NCBI RefSeq assembly: GCF_006346395.1
Contig: NZ_VDMS01000001.1
Coordinates: 2,294,001 to 2,358,000 of the forward strand
Source of the DNA: Nocardioides plantarum
Lineage (GTDB): Bacteria; Actinomycetota; Actinomycetes; Propionibacteriales; Nocardioidaceae
DNA: 64,000 nt
Reading direction: 5' to 3'
In this document: one piece after another, positions 9,224 to 16,716 of the stretch
Numbering within the stretch: position 1 is the stretch's first letter
Layout: every line of letters begins with the position of its first letter
Program-made: the position numbers and the translations under genes
The notes under the pieces: model-generated
What the model saw: the letters and a program-made list of their open reading frames with translations, nothing else
Told to the model about the DNA's origin: nothing
Databases searched by the model: none

Positions 9224-10156
9224 CTACGGGGAGGTCAGCGAGATCGCGCGGTTGACCCAGGTCGAGGTGACCTGCATGCCGACCTTCTCGTAGAGGCCGA
9301 GGGCGCCGGTGCGGCTGTCGGTCGAGAGCCCGCACAGCACGGCGCCGTGGTCGCGGGCGACCGCGAAGGTGTCGACCATCAGCGCCTGGGCCAGGCCGCG
9401 GCCGCGCTCGTCGCGGCGGGTGGCGAGCCGGGAGATGTAGGCCTCGGGAGCGTCGGCGGCCTCGGCGTAGACCGACACGACCGCCACCGCGACGACGGCA
9501 CCGCCGGGGTCGGTGACCACGCGCAGCTGCCACGGCACGAAGCCGGGGCGCAGGACCGTCGTGGCGGCGAAGTCGGCGTAGCTCTCGCGGTCGCGCTCGG
9601 ACCACTCGAGGAAGGCGTCCTCGACGACGGTGTGGACTTCGGCGTACTCCGCGGGGTCGGACGCGCGGACGGCGTAGCCGGCGGGCAGCGGGCGCTCGGC
9701 GATGCTGGCGCCGACGGGGAGCTTGAGGATCCAGCTGGTCCAGCGCACCTGGTAGCCGAGCGCGGTGAGCAGCCGGTCGCCGGGCGACCCCTCGGGCACG
9801 GGCATGCCGACGACGGTGGCGCCGTGGGTGCGGGCGAGGTCCTGCATCGCCTGCGCGAGCCAGGTGCCGATGCCGCGGCCGCGGTGCTCGGGACGGACGG
9901 CGGCGTCGCCGCGGTCGGGGGCGGCGTACTCGGCGTACCCGACCATCTGGTCGCCGTCGAACACCCCGACGGTCTGCTCCTCGACGCAGAAGCTGGGTCG
10001 CTGCCAGTCGCCGACGATGTCGGCCTCCTCGATCTCGACGGCGCCGAGGTCGTGGAGCTCCTGGGCCGCGATCGTCTCGAACACGGCGTGCGCGTCGGCG
10101 GGGGTGAGCGCCCGGGTGGTGAGGCCGACGGGCAGGCCGGGTCGTACGTCGTGCAT
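9224..10156 (-). CDS. Tandem GNAT acetyltransferase (mycothiol-synthase-like layout)
   Basis: 310 residues with two GNAT folds. The N-terminal half contains RPEHRGRGIGTWL, an acetyl-CoA pyrophosphate loop (R/QxxGxG/A). The C-terminal half contains RRDERGRGLAQALM plus GLSTDSRTGALGLYEKVGMQ, the canonical GNAT motif A and C-terminal strand. The double-GNAT arrangement is shared with mycothiol synthase, but residues specific to MshD are not evident, so I leave the substrate open. The start is ATG 10156, upstream of the same-strand kinase gene, which it may precede in an operon. Confidence 0.85.
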   Translation of the reverse strand: MHDVRPGLPVGLTTRALTPADAHAVFETIAAQELHDLGAVEIEEADIVGDWQRPSFCVEEQTVGVFDGDQMVGYAEYAAPDRGDAAVRPEHRGRGIGTWLAQAMQDLARTHGATVVGMPVPEGSPGDRLLTALGYQVRWTSWILKLPVGASIAERPLPAGYAVRASDPAEYAEVHTVVEDAFLEWSERDRESYADFAATTVLRPGFVPWQLRVVTDPGGAVVAVAVVSVYAEAADAPEAYISRLATRRDERGRGLAQALMVDTFAVARDHGAVLCGLSTDSRTGALGLYEKVGMQVTSTWVNRAISLTSP

Positions 10157-10182
10157 GGGCGGATCGTGGCAGGACGCACGAC

Positions 10183-10214
10183 GGGGCCGCGACCGGATAT
10201 CCGGTCGCGGCCCC
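10183..10214. terminator. Perfect 32-base palindrome downstream of yceI
   Basis: Two 16-base arms (GGGGCCGCGACCGGAT and its complement) with no loop spacer. It sits 20 bases past the yceI stop and 27 bases before the GNAT start. A terminator for yceI is likely, although there is no T-run. Confidence 0.6.
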
Positions 10215-10233
10215 GATCGGGGTGCTGCAGGGA

Positions 10234-10800
10234 TCAGGCGTTCTTGATGGCCGAGATGTCGAACTCGAGCTTGATCTTCTCGGAGACCAGGACGCCGCCG
10301 GTGTCGAGCTTGGCGTTGAAGTTGAGGCCCCAGTCGCTGCGGTTGACGGTGACGCCACCCTCGAAGCCGACGCGGGTGTTGCCGAACGGGTCCTGGGCCG
10401 AGCCGACCTCGTCGAAGTCGATGGTGATCGACTTGGAGGTGCCCTTGATCGTCAGGTCGCCGGTGACGGTCCAGGTCGAGCCGTCGCGGGAGACCTCGGT
10501 CGAGGAGAAGGTGATCTGGGGGTGCTCGGCGGCACCGAAGAAGTCGGCGGTCTGCAGGTGGCCGTCGCGGTCGGCGTTGCCGGTGGTCACGCTCGCGGCC
10601 TCGATGGCCAGGTCGACCTTGGAGGCGGCGGGGTTGGCCGTGTCGACGTGGGCGGTGCCGGTGAAGGCGTCGAAGTGGCCGCGGACCTTGGTGACCATCG
10701 CGTGGCGCGCGACGAAGCCGAGGCGGGTGTGGGCCGGGTCGATCGTGTAGTCGCCGGTGATGTCGGCGATGGCGGTGGTGGCGTCGTCGAACTCGGACAT
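10234..10800 (-). CDS. yceI: YceI-family lipocalin-like protein
   Basis: 188 residues of the YceI family, an eight-stranded barrel that binds polyisoprenoid-type lipids. Family landmarks are YTIDPAHTRLGFVARHAMVTKVRGHF at the N-terminus (split over the first strands), HPQITFSST, DLTIKGTSKSITI and a late DWGLNFN. It has no signal peptide, as is common for actinobacterial cytosolic members. GGAGGACC just before ATG 10800 is a strong ribosome site. Two operator-like dyads lie immediately upstream. Confidence 0.93.
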   Translation of the reverse strand: MSEFDDATTAIADITGDYTIDPAHTRLGFVARHAMVTKVRGHFDAFTGTAHVDTANPAASKVDLAIEAASVTTGNADRDGHLQTADFFGAAEHPQITFSSTEVSRDGSTWTVTGDLTIKGTSKSITIDFDEVGSAQDPFGNTRVGFEGGVTVNRSDWGLNFNAKLDTGGVLVSEKIKLEFDISAIKNA

Positions 10801-10822
10801 GGGGTCCTCCAGAGGTAGGTGG

Positions 10823-10860
10823 TTGAAGTATCAATGGCCATGAACGGACCGCGGTCCGTT
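10823..10860. promoter_or_regulatory. Two dyad operators upstream of yceI
   Basis: A perfect 18-base palindrome, AACGGACCGCGGTCCGTT, occupies 10843-10860 and is TetR-operator-like. A looser dyad, TTGAAGTATCAA, occupies 10823-10834 and is MarR-like (TTGA-N4-TCAA). Both lie within 60 bases upstream of the yceI start. No regulator gene is adjacent, so control would be in trans (inference). Confidence 0.55.
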
Positions 10861-10888
10861 TATGTTCCCGACTCCAGGGACCGCCACC

Positions 10889-10929
10889 AAAAAGGTACGA
10901 CGGCCGCACCCGTGGGGTGCGACCGTCGT
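10889..10929 (-). terminator. Rho-independent terminator of the 42-residue gene
   Basis: Arms at 10897-10911 and 10915-10929 (15 bases with one G-U pair in the leftward transcript) close a 3-base loop. On the minus strand a run of five T (10889-10893) follows. It lies just downstream of the small leftward ORF at 10951-11079. Confidence 0.75.
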
Positions 10930-10950
10930 GACGAGCGACGTGACAGGGCG

Positions 10951-11079
10951 TCAGGCGGCGTGGCTGATGGCCGCGGACGCGGTCGGGGTGATCCAGACCG
11001 CTTCCATCCGCGTGCGTCCGGCCGCATCGGTCACGGGGACCCAGCGCATCTCGAGCTGGGCGTGGCGTTTGTCGGTCAT
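10951..11079 (-). CDS. 42-residue small protein
   Basis: A leftward ORF from ATG 11079 encoding 42 residues, beginning MTDKRHAQLEMRWVPV and continuing through TRMEAVWI to an alanine/serine tail. The ribosome site GGAGG lies 8 bases before the ATG, and an intrinsic terminator follows the stop closely, so this looks like a complete tiny transcription unit. I do not know its function; it has no membrane segment. The direct repeat TGAACA-N5-TGAACA sits just upstream of the ribosome site and may be a regulator site. Confidence 0.65.
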   Translation of the reverse strand: MTDKRHAQLEMRWVPVTDAAGRTRMEAVWITPTASAAISHAA

Positions 11080-11281
11080 GGGACACCTCCTGTTCATCTG
11101 TTGTTCACCGACTGTAGCCGATCCCCACTCGGAGGTCCACTCACCCCTCAGAGTGATCTTCTTCCTCCACCCGGACCGCTCCGGGAGGGTCAGGCGCACG
11201 TGGCCGCTCCACGCCCGCGGTGCCGTGGCTTCGGTAAGGGGCCGGTGCCAGGGCCCTCGGCCCGGTCGATGTGGCCGGACG

Positions 11282-11330
11282 TGCCCGAATTCGGGCAAGA
11301 AGTTGCGTGTCGTGCGCGGTCGGCGCACGA
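11282..11330. promoter_or_regulatory. Two inverted repeats upstream of the 87-residue gene
   Basis: The perfect 16-base palindrome TGCCCGAATTCGGGCA (11282-11297) is followed by TCGTGCGC / GCGCACGA arms around a 5-base spacer (11310-11330). The second dyad ends 7 bases before the GTG start at 11338, so it could also hide the ribosome site. No known regulator consensus is assigned. Confidence 0.45.
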
Positions 11331-11337
11331 TCGCCCG

Positions 11338-11601
11338 GTGCCGGTCGACGAAGCGCTCCTCGCCCACCTGGTCGCCACGACCGGGATGAGCCGGGCCGAG
11401 GCGGAGCGGGTCGTCGAGGACGTCGTCGCCTTCCACCGCGAGAGCGTCGAGGCGTTCGTACGACGACGCCACGGCGAGCTCAAGACCTACGGCGCCAAGA
11501 ACCCCGAGATCTTCGCTCGCGTCGCCGACGAGCTCGCTTCGCGCGTCGTCGCGGCACCACCCCTCACCGAGCGGCAGCTACGCCGCCTCGTCTATGGATA
11601 G
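11338..11601 (+). CDS. Small conserved helical protein upstream of glmS
   Basis: 87 residues from a GTG at 11338. The protein is helical and charged: DEALLAHLVATTGMSRAEAE, then RVVEDVVAFHRESVEAFVRR, KNPEIFARVADELASRVV and the ending RQLRRLVYG. It has no signal peptide, cysteines or membrane segment. I recall similar short actinobacterial proteins ending in RRxVYG, but none with a known function. It ends 111 bases before glmS, with a repeat element between them, so co-transcription is uncertain. Confidence 0.65.
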   Translation: MPVDEALLAHLVATTGMSRAEAERVVEDVVAFHRESVEAFVRRRHGELKTYGAKNPEIFARVADELASRVVAAPPLTERQLRRLVYG

Positions 11602-11611
11602 CGGAGACGCG

Positions 11612-11686
11612 TCAGCGGATCCGCTGATGGTGGTCGAGCGAGGAGCGCGACCGAGGCACGAGGTCGCGACCGACGGGTCGAGACCC
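11612..11686. repeat. Interspersed intergenic repeat, copy 1
   Basis: It starts with the 16-base palindrome TCAGCGGATCCGCTGA (11612-11627), overlaps GCTGATGGTGGTCGAG (11623-11638) and ends with GGTCGAGACCC (11676-11686). The same outer words frame a second copy at 59314-59380. This REP-like family is, from memory, common between genes in Nocardioides genomes. Confidence 0.6.
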
Positions 11687-11712
11687 TTCTCACTACGAAA
11701 GGCAGTCACCAC

Positions 11713-13548
11713 ATGTGCGGCATCGTCGGCTACATCGGCACCCGTCAGGAAGCGGCCCCGCTGCTGCTCGAGGGCCTCTCGCGCCTCGAGCACCGCGGCT
11801 ACGACTCGGCCGGCGTCGCGGTCGTCTCGCCCAGCGGCATCAAGGTCGCCAAGCGCGCCGGTCGCGTCCGCGACCTGCAGGAGGCGCTGCCCAAGCGCTT
11901 CGCCGGCAAGGTCGGCATCGGGCACACCCGGTGGGCCACCCACGGCCCGGCGACCGACGCCAACGCCCACCCGCACACCGACGCCAAGGGTGACGTGGCC
12001 GTCGTCCACAACGGCATCATCGACAACGCCGCCGCCCTGCGCGCCGAGCTGGCCGCCGCCGGCGTCGACCTGGTCTCCGACACCGACACCGAGGTCCTGG
12101 CCCACCTGGTCTCCCTCGCCGACGCCGACACCCTGGAGGGCAAGGTCGCCGCGGCGCTGGCCCGCGTCGACGGCACCTACGGCCTGGCGGTGCTGCACGC
12201 CGACTTCCCCGACCGGATCGTGGTGGCGCGCAACGGCAGCCCGCTGATCATCGGCGTCGGCGACAAGGAGATGCACGTGGCCTCCGACCTGGCCGCGCTG
12301 GTGCGCTACACGACCCGGGTCGCCCACCTCGCCGACGGCGAGATCGCCACCGTCACCGCGACCGGGTTCACGACGTACTCCAACCGGGGCGCCGACCTCA
12401 TCCACTCCCCGCGCGACGCCATCCACCTCGACGTCGACCCGGCGGCCTACGACGTCGAGCACGGCGAGGGCGGCCACATGTGGCGCGAGATGCAGGACCA
12501 GTCCGCGGCGGCCGAGCGGGTGCTGCGCGGGCGGCTCGACGAGCGCTTCGGCACCGCCCACCTCGGCGGCCTCAACATGGACGCCCGCGAGACCCGGGCG
12601 ATCCGCCGGGTCAAGATCCTCGGCTGTGGCTCGGCCTACTACGTCGGACAGATGGGCGCCTCGCTGATCGAGGAGCTGGCCCGCATCCCTGCCGACGCCG
12701 AGGCCGCCAGCGAGTTCCGCTACCGCGACCCGGTCATCGAGCCTGACACGCTCTACGTCGCCGTCAGCCAGTCCGGCGAGACCATCGACACCCTCCTCGC
12801 CGTGCAGGAGGTACGCCGCAAGGGCGGCCGCGTGGTCGGGCTCGTCAACGTCGTCGGGTCGGCCATCGCCCGGGAGGTCGACGGCGGCATCTACCTGCAC
12901 GCCGGCCCGGAGGTGGCGGTCGCCTCCACCAAGGCGCTGACCACGATGTTCCTGGCGTTCTCGCTGCTGGCCCTGCAGCTGGGCCGGGTGCGCGACCTGT
13001 CGATCTCCGACGGCAAGCGCATCGTGGCCGCCCTCCAGGCGCTCCCCGACCAGGTCGAGGAGGTGATGTCGCTCTCCGACTCGCTCGTCGAGGTCGCCGA
13101 GCAGCTCGCCGCCGCCGACAGCCTGTTCTTCGTCGGCCGGGTGCGCGGCTTCCCCGTGGCGCGCGAGGGGGCGCAGAAGTTCAAGGAGATCACCTACCGC
13201 CACGCCGAGGCCTACCAGACCTCCGAGCTCAAGCACGGCCCGCTCGCGCTGATCTCGGCCGCCGTGCCGACCGTCGCGATCGTCCCTCAGGACGAGCTGA
13301 CCGACCGCAACGTGGGGGCCCTGCACGAGATCGCGGCCCGTGGCGGCCCGCTCGTGGTGGTGACCCACCCCGGCGTCGACCTCGGCGACGTGCCCTGCCG
13401 ACGCTTCGACGTACCCCGATCGGAGCGTGAGCTCGACCCGATCCTGCTGACCCTGCCGCTGCAGCTGCTGGCCTACCACGCCGCCAGCCACCTGGGGCTC
13501 GATGTCGACAAGCCGCGCAACCTGGCCAAGTCGGTCACGGTCGAGTGA
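11713..13548 (+). CDS. glmS: Glutamine-fructose-6-phosphate aminotransferase (isomerizing)
   Basis: 611 residues. GlmS makes glucosamine-6-phosphate from fructose-6-phosphate and glutamine, the first step to UDP-GlcNAc for peptidoglycan. The mature N-terminal cysteine of the class II glutaminase is at position 2 (MCGIVGYIG), followed by HRGYDSAG and GIGHTRWATHG. Two SIS isomerase domains follow, with CGSAYYVGQMG, SQSGETIDT and HGPLALI, and the protein ends with the conserved KSVTVE. The start is ATG 11713, with an AAAGG-type ribosome site. No glmS ribozyme is visible upstream, as expected outside Firmicutes. Confidence 0.97.
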   Translation: MCGIVGYIGTRQEAAPLLLEGLSRLEHRGYDSAGVAVVSPSGIKVAKRAGRVRDLQEALPKRFAGKVGIGHTRWATHGPATDANAHPHTDAKGDVAVVHNGIIDNAAALRAELAAAGVDLVSDTDTEVLAHLVSLADADTLEGKVAAALARVDGTYGLAVLHADFPDRIVVARNGSPLIIGVGDKEMHVASDLAALVRYTTRVAHLADGEIATVTATGFTTYSNRGADLIHSPRDAIHLDVDPAAYDVEHGEGGHMWREMQDQSAAAERVLRGRLDERFGTAHLGGLNMDARETRAIRRVKILGCGSAYYVGQMGASLIEELARIPADAEAASEFRYRDPVIEPDTLYVAVSQSGETIDTLLAVQEVRRKGGRVVGLVNVVGSAIAREVDGGIYLHAGPEVAVASTKALTTMFLAFSLLALQLGRVRDLSISDGKRIVAALQALPDQVEEVMSLSDSLVEVAEQLAAADSLFFVGRVRGFPVAREGAQKFKEITYRHAEAYQTSELKHGPLALISAAVPTVAIVPQDELTDRNVGALHEIAARGGPLVVVTHPGVDLGDVPCRRFDVPRSERELDPILLTLPLQLLAYHAASHLGLDVDKPRNLAKSVTVE

Positions 13549-13575
13549 CAACCCGCGCCGGCTGCGCGGAGTTGT
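13548..13575 (+). terminator. Hairpin after glmS
   Basis: Arms ACAAC-C-CGCGC and GCGCG-GA-GTTGT enclose a 5-base loop and begin in the glmS stop codon. It is probably the glmS terminator; there is no clear T-run. Confidence 0.5.
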
Positions 13576-13602
13576 ACCTGGTGTGAGAGAGACGAGAAGC
13601 GG

Positions 13603-14112
13603 GTGATCCCGCACCGGGAGGCTGCGCAGTTCGACGCCTTCGTGGCCGGGGCGTCGTCGCGGCTGCTCCGCACGGCGTACCTGCTGTGCGGCGATCGCGG
13701 CCACGCCGAGGACCTGGTCCAGACGGCGCTGCTGCGCACCGCCCGCCGATGGCGTGCGGCGCGCGACCAGCCCGAGGCCTACACCCGCCGGGTGGTCGTC
13801 AACCTCGCCAAGGACCGGCACCGCGCACGCAGCCGGCGCCTGGCCGAGGTGCCGATGGACGCCTCGCCCGACCCGGTCACGCCGGGCCGCGAGGGCGAGG
13901 TCCTCGACCGCGACGCCCTGCTCGGCGTCGTCCGTGGCCTGCCCGACGGGCAGCGGGCGGTGCTGGTCCTGCGCTACTTCGACGACCTGTCCGTCGAGGA
14001 GACCGCCGACGCCCTCGGCGTCACCACCGGGACCGTGAAGTCGCAGACCTCCCGGGCCCTCGCCTCCCTCCGCCTCACCCTCGACCCGACCGCACCAGGA
14101 GACCCCCGATGA
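13603..14112 (+). CDS. SigE-family ECF RNA polymerase sigma factor
   Basis: 169 residues with sigma region 2 (FDAFVAGASSRLLRTAYLLC, then HAEDLVQTALLRTARRW) and region 4 (LPDGQRAVLVLRYFDDLSVE, then ADALGVTTGTVKSQTSRALA). This is the SigE-like ECF subfamily common in Actinomycetota. The GTG start at 13603 places the first helix correctly. The stop overlaps the next ATG (ATGA), so it is co-translated with a membrane protein that may act as its anti-sigma partner. Confidence 0.92.
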   Translation: MIPHREAAQFDAFVAGASSRLLRTAYLLCGDRGHAEDLVQTALLRTARRWRAARDQPEAYTRRVVVNLAKDRHRARSRRLAEVPMDASPDPVTPGREGEVLDRDALLGVVRGLPDGQRAVLVLRYFDDLSVEETADALGVTTGTVKSQTSRALASLRLTLDPTAPGDPR

Positions 14113-14678
14113 ACGACGACCGCCTGACCGCCGACCTGCACGAGGCCTTCCGCGCCGCCACGGCCGACCTGACCTACGACCGGCCGGCCCCCCGGCTGCG
14201 CCGCACCCCGGCGTACGCCGTCCCGGCGGCGGCGGCGGGGCTGGTCGCCGCCGGCGTGGCCACCGCCGTGCTGCTGCCGTCGCTCGCCTCGTCGCCGCCC
14301 CGCGACGTCGCGGCCCCCGAGGTGACGACCGGGCCCCCCACGACCGGTGTCGCCGCGGCCGTGCAGGAGTTCGTCGTCGACAGGGTCTCCTTCGCCGGGA
14401 CGACGTACGTCGCTCGGCGCGACAACGGCCAGCAGGGACGGCTGGTGGCTCGCGACGTCGGCACGCTGCCCGCGGGGGCCGAGCCGGTGAAGACCTCCGT
14501 GGACGCGAAGGCGTGGTTCGGCGAAGAGCCGAGCACCGGCGATCCGGCGCTGTTCGTCAAGGCACCCACCCGCTACGACGGCAGCATCTTCTCGCTCAGC
14601 GGTGCCGGTTGGACGCAGGAGCAGCTGGTCGCGGTGCTCGAGGGCGGCGAGCCGGAGGTCGTGCCGCACGTCGGCTGA
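14109..14678 (+). CDS. Membrane protein paired with the SigE-type sigma factor (possible anti-sigma)
   Basis: 189 residues: a short cytoplasmic N-terminal helix (MNDDRLTADLHEAFRAATAD), one transmembrane helix (about 41-62), a Pro/Thr linker and an extracytoplasmic domain. The topology and the 4-base overlap with the sigma gene fit an anti-sigma role, but no zinc-anti-sigma HxxxCxxC motif is present, so the function is inferred from context only. Confidence 0.8.
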   Translation: MNDDRLTADLHEAFRAATADLTYDRPAPRLRRTPAYAVPAAAAGLVAAGVATAVLLPSLASSPPRDVAAPEVTTGPPTTGVAAAVQEFVVDRVSFAGTTYVARRDNGQQGRLVARDVGTLPAGAEPVKTSVDAKAWFGEEPSTGDPALFVKAPTRYDGSIFSLSGAGWTQEQLVAVLEGGEPEVVPHVG

Positions 14679-14746
14679 GCCGGGGTGACCCACCCCACCG
14701 CTCCGTCGAATCTGGTGGTACAAGCCACAGCCACTACCGTTGACGG

Positions 14747-16609
14747 GTGAACGACGAAGCCGTGACGACCGAGACGCCCGACGCCCTCCCCACTTTCGCC
14801 GACCTCGGGCTCGGCGACGCCGTCCTCAAGGCATTGAAGGACGTGGGCTACGAGAGCCCCTCGACCATCCAGGCCGAGACGATCCCGCCGCTGCTCGCCG
14901 GCCGCGACCTGGTCGGCCTCGCCCAGACCGGCACGGGCAAGACCGCCGCGTTCGCACTGCCGATCCTCGACCGGCTCGACGTGCGCCAGAAGGCCGTGCA
15001 GGCCCTCGTGCTCGCGCCGACCCGAGAGCTGGCGCTGCAGGTCTGCGAGGCCTTCCAGAAGTACGCCGCCCAGACCAAGGGCGTGCACGTGCTGCCGGTC
15101 TACGGAGGCCAGGCCTACGGCGTCCAGCTGAGCGCGCTGCGCCGCGGCGTCCACATCGTCGTCGGCACCCCCGGTCGCATCATGGACCACCTCGAGAAGG
15201 GCACGCTCGACCTGTCGGAGCTGAAGTTCCTGGTGCTCGACGAGGCCGACGAGATGCTCAACATGGGCTTCGCCGACGACGTCGAGACGATCCTGGCCGA
15301 CACCCCCGACGACAAGCAGGTCGCGCTGTTCAGCGCCACCATGCCCAACCAGATCCGTCGGCTGTCGAAGCAGTACCTCAACGACCCGGTGCAGATCGAC
15401 GTCAAGGGCAAGACCCAGACGGCCAACAACATCACCCAGCGCTACATGATCGTCAGCTACCCGCAGAAGGCCGACGCCCTCACGCGCATCCTCGAGACCG
15501 AGAACTTCGAGGGGATGATCGTCTTCGTCCGCACCAAGAACGAGACCGAGATCCTCGCCGAGAAGCTGCGCGCCCGCGGGTTCTCCGCCCAGGCCATCAA
15601 CGGCGACGTCGCCCAGGTACAGCGCGAGCGGACCGTCAACCAGCTCAAGGCCGGCAAGCTCGACATCCTCGTCGCGACCGACGTCGCGGCCCGCGGCCTC
15701 GACGTCGAGCGGATCAGCCACGTCGTCAACTTCGACATCCCCACCGACACCGAGTCCTACGTCCACCGCATCGGCCGCACCGGTCGCGCGGGCCGCTCGG
15801 GCGACGCGATCTCGTTCGTCACCCCGCGCGAGCGCTACCTGCTCAAGCACATCGAGAAGGCCACCCGCCAGTCGCTCACCGAGATGCGACTGCCCTCGGT
15901 CGAGGACGTCAACACCACGCGGCTGGCCCGCTTCGACGACCAGATCACCGCCGCGCTCGGCAACGCCGGCCAGATCGAGATCTTCCGCGACGTCGTCAAC
16001 CACTACGTCCGCAACCACGACGTACCCGAGGTCGACGTCGCTGCCGCGCTGGCGATCGTCGCCCAGGGCGACACCCCGCTGCTGCTCGACCCCGCCGCCG
16101 AGCGGGCCCGCCCGACGTTCACCGACCGCGCCGACAAGGTCGACCGGCCGGCGCGCGGCGGCAAGTTCGGTGGTGACGACCGCTTCGACAAGGGCCAGCG
16201 CCGTCCGCGCCACGAGACCGGCAAGGCGATGAAGGCCTACAAGATCCAGGTCGGCAAGCGCCACAAGGTCGAGCCCCGCCAGATCGTCGGCGCCATCGCC
16301 AACGAGGGTGGCCTGTCTCGCGGCGACTTCGGCGCCATCAAGATCCAGCCCGACTTCTCCGTCGTCGAGCTGCCCGCCGACCTGTCGCCCGAGGTCTTCA
16401 AGAAGCTCGAGCACACCCGCATCAGCGGCAAGCTCATCGAGCTGTCCGAGGACCGCGGCCCGCGCGGCTCGCGTCCCCCGTCCACCCGGCCGTCGTCCGC
16501 GCCGTCCGCGTCGTCCGCGTCGTCCGAGTCGTCCGAGTCGGCCGCCGAGGGCGACGGCGAGCCCGTGCGCGAGAAGAAGCCGCGCCACAAGAAGTCGCAC
16601 GACGACTGA
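14747..16609 (+). CDS. deaD: DEAD-box RNA helicase with DbpA-type RNA-binding domain (DeaD/CsdA-like)
   Basis: 620 residues from GTG 14747. Helicase motifs appear in order: Q motif (PSTIQAETIP), Walker A AQTGTGKT (59-66), PTRELALQ, TPGR, DEAD, SAT, then ATDVAARGLD and HRIGRTGRAG. The DbpA RNA-binding fold (about 495-560) includes RHKVEPRQIVGAIANEGGL, and a Ser/Pro/Lys-rich tail ends the protein. This is the DeaD/CsdA architecture, which unwinds rRNA and mRNA structures, often in cold or ribosome assembly. A large hairpin follows the gene. Confidence 0.95.
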   Translation: MNDEAVTTETPDALPTFADLGLGDAVLKALKDVGYESPSTIQAETIPPLLAGRDLVGLAQTGTGKTAAFALPILDRLDVRQKAVQALVLAPTRELALQVCEAFQKYAAQTKGVHVLPVYGGQAYGVQLSALRRGVHIVVGTPGRIMDHLEKGTLDLSELKFLVLDEADEMLNMGFADDVETILADTPDDKQVALFSATMPNQIRRLSKQYLNDPVQIDVKGKTQTANNITQRYMIVSYPQKADALTRILETENFEGMIVFVRTKNETEILAEKLRARGFSAQAINGDVAQVQRERTVNQLKAGKLDILVATDVAARGLDVERISHVVNFDIPTDTESYVHRIGRTGRAGRSGDAISFVTPRERYLLKHIEKATRQSLTEMRLPSVEDVNTTRLARFDDQITAALGNAGQIEIFRDVVNHYVRNHDVPEVDVAAALAIVAQGDTPLLLDPAAERARPTFTDRADKVDRPARGGKFGGDDRFDKGQRRPRHETGKAMKAYKIQVGKRHKVEPRQIVGAIANEGGLSRGDFGAIKIQPDFSVVELPADLSPEVFKKLEHTRISGKLIELSEDRGPRGSRPPSTRPSSAPSASSASSESSESAAEGDGEPVREKKPRHKKSHDD

Positions 16610-16624
16610 CGGCTGCAGCCGGGA

Positions 16625-16694
16625 TGTTACTGACCGTTCGGACTTCTTCCCTGCGCGTTGAAGCGCAGGGAGGAAGTCGCAACGGTCAGTAACA
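16625..16694. terminator. 70-base near-perfect hairpin between convergent genes
   Basis: Outer arms TGTTACTGACCGTT and its complement (14 bases), then GACTTC/GAAGTC and TCCCTGCGC/GCGCAGGGA around a 6-base loop, with only two small mismatched steps. It lies between the helicase stop and the flavoprotein stop, so it probably terminates both. Confidence 0.65.
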
Positions 16695-16716
16695 AGCCCG
16701 GTGCCGACCGCCCCCC

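Noticed and set aside
11600..11712. glmS ribozyme
   Set aside because: The known fold is confined mostly to Firmicutes, and the sequence here is an interspersed repeat, not the ribozyme core.
11578..13821. A 747-residue leftward open frame over glmS
   Set aside because: Shadow of glmS, with no recognisable domain and low-complexity composition.
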